Shown here piece after piece: positions 7,023 to 11,145 of a stretch of 11,145 nt of DNA. Under the pieces are notes generated by a model. The model did not search any database. It saw nothing but the letters and a program-made list of their open reading frames with translations, and was not told the DNA's origin. Both the position numbers and the translations under genes were made by a program. The stretch spans positions 1 through 11,145 of the forward strand of contig DAOWEV010000234.1 of assembly GCA_030638325.1 (NCBI GenBank), in the 5' to 3' direction. The DNA comes from Bacteroidales bacterium. Its GTDB lineage: Bacteria > Bacteroidota > Bacteroidia > Bacteroidales > JAGOPY01. Position 1 is the stretch's first letter. Every line of letters starts with the position of its first letter.

Positions 7023-8471
7023 TTATCCCACACTTCCTTCTAATGATATGGAAAGCAGCTTCTGAGCCTCCACTGCGAATTCCATTGGAAGCTGTTTCAA
7101 TACCTCCTTAGCATAACCGTTTACAATCAAACCGATGGCACTTTCCATATCGATGCCGCGCTGTAAACAGTAAAACAGTTGATCCTCGGATATTTTAGAG
7201 GTAGTGGCTTCATGTTCAACAATGGCGGACTTGTTTTCACATTCGATGTACGGAAATGTATGGGCCCCGCATTTATCCCCAAGCAATAAAGAATCACACT
7301 GGCTGAAGTTCCTTGCATTCTCTGCCCTTGTTGTCATCTTCACAAGTCCCCTGTAACTATTATTGCTGTGACCGGCCGAGATACCCTTGGAGATGATGGT
7401 GCTCTTTGTATTTTTTCCAATATGGATCATCTTCGAGCCGGTATCGGCCTGCTGGTAGTTGTTCGTCACAGCCACCGAATAAAATTCTCCGACAGAGTTG
7501 TCGCCCAGTAAGATACAACTTGGGTATTTCCATGTAATGGCCGATCCGGTTTCCACCTGCGTCCATGAGATCTTGGCGTTAACGCCCCTGCAAATCCCTC
7601 TTTTCGTGACAAAGTTAAAGATGCCTCCTTTGCCGTCTTTATCCCCCGGATACCAGTTCTGTACGGTAGAGTATTTTACCTCGGCATCATCCATGGTTAC
7701 GATCTCGACCACCGCGGCATGAAGCTGGTTCTCGTCACGCATAGGTGCCGTGCAACCTTCCATATAGCTGACATAGCCTCCTTCATCTGCGATGATCAGG
7801 GTTCTTTCAAACTGCCCTGTGTTGGCAGCATTGATCCTGAAGTATGTTGACAGCTCCATTGGGCTCCTGACGCCTTTTGGAATATAACAGAAAGACCCGT
7901 CGCTGAATACTGCGGAGTTCAGGGCGGCAAAATAATTATCCGTATACGGAACGGTCGACCCTATGTATTTCCTGACCAGTTCAGGGTGATTCTGAACCGC
8001 CTCACTAAACGAGCAGAAGATGATGCCATGCTTTTCGAGTGTATCCTGGAAAGTGGTTTTAACCGAAATACTGTCCATTACCGCATCTACAGCAACGCCG
8101 CTGAGCCGTTTCTGCTCCTCAAGAGAGATGCCCAGTTTATTGAAGGTTTCCAGCAGATCGGGATCCACCTCATCTAAGCTGCTCAGCTCCTGTTGCTTTT
8201 TCGGAGCTGCATAATAGATGATATCCTGGAAATCGATGGGCGGAATATTTAGATGTGCCCATCCGGGCTGTTTCATGGTGAGCCAGTGCCTGTATGCCTT
8301 AAGACGAAAATCCAGCAACCATTCCGGCTCCTTCTTTTTGGCTGAAATAAACCGGATAATGTCTTCACTCAGACCCTTAGGCGCCATCTCCATCTCAATA
8401 TCGGTCACAAAACCGTATTTGTATTCACCCTGGGTTACTTCATCAATAATATTATTCTTGTCCTTTACCAT
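7023..8471 (-). CDS. sufB: SufB, Fe-S cluster scaffold subunit
   Basis: Main scaffold of the SUF system, receiving sulfur from SufSE and holding the nascent cluster. The 482 residues are a complete family member. The N-terminal stretch GFVTDIEMEMAPKGLSED and KEPEWLLDFRLKAYRHW is typical. The C-terminal core holds NARNFSQCDSLLLGDKCGAHTFPY, where C392 corresponds to the E. coli residue C405, then VEHEATTSKISEDQLFYCLQRG with E421 matching the proposed cluster ligand, and the usual ending LPMEFAVEAQKLL..SLEGSVG. It is the promoter-proximal gene of the suf unit. AAGGAG lies at 8483-8488 with an 11-base spacer to ATG, longer than ideal, and a TAACTTTG promoter element is at 8528-8535. No sufA gene precedes it. 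Confidence 0.97.
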   Translation of the reverse strand: MVKDKNNIIDEVTQGEYKYGFVTDIEMEMAPKGLSEDIIRFISAKKKEPEWLLDFRLKAYRHWLTMKQPGWAHLNIPPIDFQDIIYYAAPKKQQELSSLDEVDPDLLETFNKLGISLEEQKRLSGVAVDAVMDSISVKTTFQDTLEKHGIIFCSFSEAVQNHPELVRKYIGSTVPYTDNYFAALNSAVFSDGSFCYIPKGVRSPMELSTYFRINAANTGQFERTLIIADEGGYVSYMEGCTAPMRDENQLHAAVVEIVTMDDAEVKYSTVQNWYPGDKDGKGGIFNFVTKRGICRGVNAKISWTQVETGSAITWKYPSCILLGDNSVGEFYSVAVTNNYQQADTGSKMIHIGKNTKSTIISKGISAGHSNNSYRGLVKMTTRAENARNFSQCDSLLLGDKCGAHTFPYIECENKSAIVEHEATTSKISEDQLFYCLQRGIDMESAIGLIVNGYAKEVLKQLPMEFAVEAQKLLSISLEGSVG

Positions 8472-8527
8472 CTTAAAACCAGCTCCTTAGCTTAGATTAT
8501 TATTTATAATAAATATAAATAAGGCTG

Positions 8528-8535
8528 CAAAGTTA
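8528..8535 (-). promoter_or_regulatory. Probable -7 element of the suf operon promoter
   Basis: Minus-strand TAACTTTG is an exact match to the Bacteroidetes TAnnTTTG element. The start of transcription would fall near 8521, giving a leader of about 50 bases that includes the AAGGAG of sufB. I see no matching TTG at the -33 position, so the upstream half is weak or activator-dependent. Confidence 0.55.
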
Positions 8536-8580
8536 GTAATAAAATTGGTTTGTTGTCGCACTTAATAGTTGAACCTACGA

Positions 8581-8601
8581 ATTCCTAATTCCTAATTAAT
8601 T
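8581..8601. repeat. Short ATTCCTA heptad run in the thiL/sufB divergent region
   Basis: ATTCCTA occurs twice in tandem followed by ATTAATT, three units in 7-base phase. It lies between the two divergent -7 elements. It is short and only notable in the context of the other arrays. Confidence 0.5.
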
Positions 8602-8618
8602 TACGCTCTTTGCCTTAT

Positions 8619-8629
8619 CCGGTAACCGG
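8619..8629. promoter_or_regulatory. Small inverted repeat upstream of thiL
   Basis: CCGGT-A-ACCGG is an 11-base inverted repeat with a one-base centre, 18 bases upstream of the thiL -7 element. It occupies the place where a -33 element would be, so it could be an operator or activator site. It may also be chance; no known regulator is implied. Confidence 0.3.
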
Positions 8630-8647
8630 TATCTGCCTTCTTTTTCC

Positions 8648-8655
8648 TAATTTTG
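8648..8655 (+). promoter_or_regulatory. Probable -7 element of the thiL promoter
   Basis: TAATTTTG fits TAnnTTTG exactly. Transcription would begin near 8661, about 20 bases before the ATG at 8682. That leader is too short for a thiamine riboswitch, and the element excludes the upstream TTG at 8610 as the translation start. No clear TTG is present at the -33 position. Confidence 0.6.
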
Positions 8656-8681
8656 CATTAAATTCAATTAATACAAGCACT

Positions 8682-9734
8682 ATGCAGGCAGAGAAAAAAC
8701 AGCGGACAAAGCTTACAGAGCTAGGTGAATTCGGACTGATAGACCATCTGACCGGTGATTTTGAAATAAAGAATAAAAGCACAATAAAAGGTGTGGGTGA
8801 TGACACTGCCGTGATCAGCTATGGAGACAAACTGACCCTGGTATCCAAGGACTTATTGGTTGAAGGTGTACATTTCGATCTGACCTACACACCCTTGAAA
8901 CACCTCGGATACAAGGCTGCCGTGTCCAATATCTCCGATATTGTAGCCATGAACGGCACAGCAAAGCAACTGATCGTTGGTATTGCCGTATCCAACCGCT
9001 TTTCAGTGGAAGCCCTGGAAGAGCTGTATTCGGGGATTATCCAGGCTTGCAATGTGTATCATGTGGACCTGGCAGGAGGAGATACAACTTCCAGTGTCTC
9101 AGGCTTATTTATTTCTATTACAGTAGTGGGGGAGGTTGATAAAGACAAAGTTGTTTACCGGAATACGGCAAAGCTCAATGATCTCCTTTGTGTTACCGGC
9201 GACCTGGGGGCTGCCTACATGGGCTTGCTGTTGCTGGAGCGGGAAAAGCATGTATTCAAAGCGGATCCGTCACTTCAACCCGACCTGGAAGGCCATGATT
9301 ATATCCTGGGCCGGCAATTGAAACCGGATCCGCGGACCGATGTAATCAAAATGTTTAACGAAATGAAGATCAAACCCACGGCCATGATCGATATTTCAGA
9401 TGGACTGGGCTCGGAGGTGTTGCATATCTGTCACGACTCGGCCCTCGGATGCAGGATATACCAGGAGAAGATCCCGCTGGATCCGACAACCGTCAACATG
9501 GCTGCTGAGTTTAATATGAGTGTATATACGGTTGCTTTGAACGGGGGCGAAGACTATGAATTGCTCTTTACCATAGGTCAGGAAGATCACGAAAAGGTCT
9601 CACAAATGCCGGGTGTATCCATCATCGGGCATATGACTGATAAATGCGAAGGAGTGCAAATGGTCACACCTGACGATGAAATGGTTGAGATCAAGGCGCA
9701 GGGATGGGACGCACTTAGAAAACGGGAACCGTGA
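8682..9734 (+). CDS. thiL: Thiamine-monophosphate kinase
   Basis: ThiL phosphorylates thiamine monophosphate with ATP to thiamine diphosphate, the active cofactor. The 350 residues have the AIR-synthase-related fold motifs in order: GVGDDTAV (37-44), KDLLVEGVHFDL (56-67), KAAVSNISDIVAMNGTA (78-94), GGDTTSS (132-138), VTGDLGAAYMG (171-181), IDISDGLGSEVLHIC (236-250) and NGGEDYELLFT (287-297). The frame is open to a TTG at 8610, but the promoter element at 8648-8655 and the absence of family similarity in those 24 residues favour ATG 8682. There is no Shine-Dalgarno. It is divergent from sufB and makes the cofactor that dxs, at the far end of the suf unit, requires. The TGA stop overlaps a short heptad array. 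Confidence 0.96.
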   Translation: MQAEKKQRTKLTELGEFGLIDHLTGDFEIKNKSTIKGVGDDTAVISYGDKLTLVSKDLLVEGVHFDLTYTPLKHLGYKAAVSNISDIVAMNGTAKQLIVGIAVSNRFSVEALEELYSGIIQACNVYHVDLAGGDTTSSVSGLFISITVVGEVDKDKVVYRNTAKLNDLLCVTGDLGAAYMGLLLLEREKHVFKADPSLQPDLEGHDYILGRQLKPDPRTDVIKMFNEMKIKPTAMIDISDGLGSEVLHICHDSALGCRIYQEKIPLDPTTVNMAAEFNMSVYTVALNGGEDYELLFTIGQEDHEKVSQMPGVSIIGHMTDKCEGVQMVTPDDEMVEIKAQGWDALRKREP

Positions 9735-9760
9735 ATTACGGGTTACAGGTTGCAGGTTGC
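9733..9760. repeat. Heptad array at the thiL stop codon
   Basis: Four 7-base units, GAATTAC, GGGTTAC, AGGTTGC and AGGTTGC, begin inside the thiL TGA stop (9732-9734) and run directly downstream of it. Confidence 0.65.
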
Positions 9761-9856
9761 AAATACATACTCAATCAGCCTGAACATCATAGAAAAATAA
9801 GTTTTGCGGAAGAATAGGATTTGTTTATTCAACATTATCAAAAAAACCTGGGAAAA

Positions 9857-10053
9857 AATAAGGTAATAAGGTTTTAGGTCGCGTTTCTAATAATTTTTTC
9901 TACTAAGGTTAATGGTTGAAAATAAGGTTTTTATCACTAAACGTAAGTAATATTTAATGATTGCTGCATATTTACACAACCTTATTTTTATAAAATCCGT
10001 AAACCTTAGTAGTAAAACATGATGGCCATCTTACCAACCTTATTAACCTTATT
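9857..10053. repeat. Nested inverted repeat built on AAGGTT/AACCTT words
   Basis: Three blocks in the left arm have inverted partners in mirror order in the right arm. Outer: AATAAGGT plus AATAAGGTT (9857-9873) against two AACCTTATT units (10036-10053). Middle: CTACTAAGGTT (9900-9910) against AACCTTAGTAG (10002-10012), an exact 11-base match. Inner: AAAATAAGGTT (9919-9929) against AACCTTATTTT (9978-9988), again exact over 11. The spacers between blocks differ in sequence and slightly in length (26 versus 23 bases for one pair). The arms are about 75 bases and the central loop about 48. It could be a cruciform or RNA hairpin former, a MITE-like remnant, or a symmetric cluster of protein sites. 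Confidence 0.75.
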
Positions 10054-10060
10054 GAAGACA

Positions 10061-10068
10061 TAGATTTG
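10061..10068 (+). promoter_or_regulatory. Possible -7 element of the uvrC promoter
   Basis: TAGATTTG matches TAnnTTTG and lies immediately after the right arm of the inverted repeat. The leader to the uvrC ATG would be about 80 bases. No TTG is seen at the -33 position, which would fall inside the inverted-repeat arm, so the repeat may affect this promoter. Confidence 0.4.
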
Positions 10069-10154
10069 TTAAAAGATATAATAAATACATTTATATTGTC
10101 CAGCACATCAAAATATTATTTAACCGTTTCAATTCGTAATTGATTTAGAGTCTA

Positions 10155-11145
10155 ATGCCGGTAAAAAATAAAAATATCGATCAACTGAAACTCCTTATCA
10201 GAACGCTGCCCGATAAGCCGGGTGTGTACCAGTTTCTGGATCAGGAGAAGAAAGTGATCTATGTCGGGAAGGCCAAAAGTCTCAGGAAAAGAGTGGCCTC
10301 TTATTTCAATAAGGACCGGGCCATGGGAGCCAAGCTCACAATGCTGGTCAGGAAGATATCCGATATCAAACACATAGTCGTGGATACTGAGTTTGATGCC
10401 CTGCTGCTTGAAAATAATTTTATCAAAAAGTACCAGCCACGGTATAACATACAGTTAAAGGATGATAAATCCTACCCCTGGATATGCATAAAAAATGAAG
10501 CTTTTCCGCGCATTTTTCCCACACGCCATGTGTTGGATGACGGGTCTGATTATTATGGGCCTTATGCTTCGGTCAGGATGATGAATACCCTGCTCGACCT
10601 GGTTCGGCAGTTGTATCAGTTGCGTACCTGTAAACTCAGGCTGACACGCAAAAATATAGAGGCCCGGAAATTCAGGATCTGCCTGGAATATCACATCGGT
10701 AATTGCAAAGGCCCTTGTGAAGGCCTTCAGTCAGAAGAAGAATACAACCATGCCATTGAAGAGATAAAGAATATTATCAAAGGGAATATCAGCAATGTTG
10801 TGAAGGAGCTGAAGCGAAAAATGAAGCTTTATGCCGGTACCCTGGAATTTGAAAAAGCGATCGATCGTTTCAAAGATAATACCGGTTGGCCCGGGCCAGC
10901 AAACTGGGAACAGGGTGATTTCCTTAAGGGTGAAGACAATTTACCTGTAACAGGTATAAGCTGGTATGAAGCAGCAGCATATGCAAAATTTGTAAATAAA
11001 GAACTGCCCACCTTATTCCATTGGGAGTATGTTTCAGAAGCTCATGCAGCTGCTGAGATTGTAAAATTTGGCAATTTTGATAGGAAGGAACCAGTTGAAA
11101 AAGGTACATACAATAGCCTGACAAGATGTGGTACTTATGATTTAC
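10155..11145 (+). CDS. uvrC: UvrC N-terminal half fused in frame to an FGE-like domain (partial, runs off the window)
   Basis: UvrC makes the dual incisions in UvrABC nucleotide excision repair. Residues 1 to about 235 are clearly UvrC: the GIY-YIG nuclease domain with PDKPGVYQF (Y25), VIYVGKAKSLRKRV (Y36-G38, R43/R45) and ALLLENNFIKKYQPRYN (E86); KDDKSYPWICI; DYYGPY; and four cysteines C159, C176, C184, C188, the last three spaced as in E. coli UvrC, where they are reported to bind an Fe-S cluster. Near 211-235 the UVR motif begins (LKRKMKLYAGTLEFEKA) but is not completed. From about 236 the frame continues as a different protein (see the next entry). The UVR end, the RNase H-like nuclease and the HhH domains are missing within the window. 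The start is ATG at 10155 with only a weak AGAG upstream. The frame is open to the last base. It is either a true rearrangement or an assembly chimera. Confidence 0.85.
   Translation, partial: MPVKNKNIDQLKLLIRTLPDKPGVYQFLDQEKKVIYVGKAKSLRKRVASYFNKDRAMGAKLTMLVRKISDIKHIVVDTEFDALLLENNFIKKYQPRYNIQLKDDKSYPWICIKNEAFPRIFPTRHVLDDGSDYYGPYASVRMMNTLLDLVRQLYQLRTCKLRLTRKNIEARKFRICLEYHIGNCKGPCEGLQSEEEYNHAIEEIKNIIKGNISNVVKELKRKMKLYAGTLEFEKAIDRFKDNTGWPGPANWEQGDFLKGEDNLPVTGISWYEAAAYAKFVNKELPTLFHWEYVSEAHAAAEIVKFGNFDRKEPVEKGTYNSLTRCGTYDL
10860..11145 (+). other. Formylglycine-generating-enzyme (FGE/SUMF1)-like segment inside the uvrC frame
   Basis: Residues from about 236 to 330 of the uvrC frame do not look like UvrC. 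They read DNTGWPGPANWEQGDF, then PVTGISWYEAAAYAKFVNKELPTLFHW (264-290), then GNFDRKEPVEKGTYNSLTRCGTYDL. This order (TGxPGPxxWE, PVxGxSWYEAAAYA, LPTxxHW, NF, PV, GTYD) is that of the middle of FGE-sulfatase domains, in particular those attached to bacterial protein-kinase-like or secreted proteins. The family's N-terminal part and the following GNVxEW and catalytic region are absent, the latter because the window ends. By hand count this part is about 41% G+C against about 47% for 10201-10440. The family call rests on recalled motif patterns, not a search. Confidence 0.7.

Larger units (their letters stand above)
9735..10154. other. 420-base AT-rich spacer between thiL and uvrC
   Basis: No credible coding frame is present on either strand. 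It begins with the thiL-end heptads, then unremarkable AT-rich sequence to about 9850, then the nested inverted repeat (9857-10053), then a likely uvrC -7 element at 10061-10068 and about 85 bases of AT-rich leader. No clear intrinsic terminator is seen for thiL. A 7-base AAAACCT/AGGTTTT pairing near 9843-9875 has a 19-base loop and no U-run. Confidence 0.7.

Noticed and set aside
8610..8681. Upstream TTG start that would extend ThiL by 24 residues
   Set aside because: The TAATTTTG promoter element at 8648-8655 lies inside that extension, and the added residues show no family similarity.
8656..8681. Thiamine riboswitch in front of thiL
   Set aside because: The predicted leader is only about 20 bases, too short for a THI-box aptamer.
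9850..10060. Replication origin in the AT-rich spacer
   Set aside because: I see no DnaA boxes (TTATnCACA), and no dnaA or other origin-linked gene is nearby.
10152..10373. Minus-strand frames across uvrC and the FGE-like part
   Set aside because: They are antisense to clear UvrC motifs and show no family features of their own.

Overview
The window reads as a piece of a Bacteroidetes (Bacteroidota) chromosome. The pointers are promoter elements of the TAnnTTTG type in front of thiL, sufB, sufE and possibly uvrC, generally poor Shine-Dalgarno sequences, and the Suf gene order and protein types. All calls come from reading the sequence and translations by eye; no database search was run.

Layout. 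Minus strand, 154-8471, read from high to low coordinates: sufB, sufC, sufD, sufS, then after a 325-base spacer with its own likely promoter sufE, a small DUF59/MIP18-type Fe-S assembly protein, and dxs. Plus strand: thiL (8682-9734), divergent from sufB across a 210-base control region, then a 420-base AT-rich spacer holding a roughly 200-base nested inverted repeat, then the start of uvrC (10155), which runs off the end of the window.

How the genes fit together. SufS and SufE mobilise cysteine sulfur and the SufB-SufC-SufD scaffold builds Fe-S clusters. The DUF59 protein probably helps deliver or mature them. Dxs makes the first intermediate of the MEP isoprenoid pathway, whose late enzymes IspG and IspH are Fe-S proteins. 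Dxs itself needs thiamine diphosphate, the product of ThiL. UvrC has a four-cysteine cluster of the kind reported to bind an Fe-S cluster. The neighbourhood is therefore coherent around Fe-S and thiamine-diphosphate cofactors, although linkage alone does not prove co-regulation.

Two things stand out. First, the reading frame at the right edge is UvrC for about 235 residues and then switches, in frame and without a stop, to the middle of a formylglycine-generating-enzyme (FGE/SUMF1) type domain. Both partners are truncated, so this is either a real gene rearrangement or a chimeric join near a contig end. Second, most of the longer spacers hold arrays of 7-base or 8-base tandem units with different words. 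Two are long and perfectly phased (17 units at 53-171, 16 units at 4568-4679), and several begin on or over the stop codon of the preceding gene.
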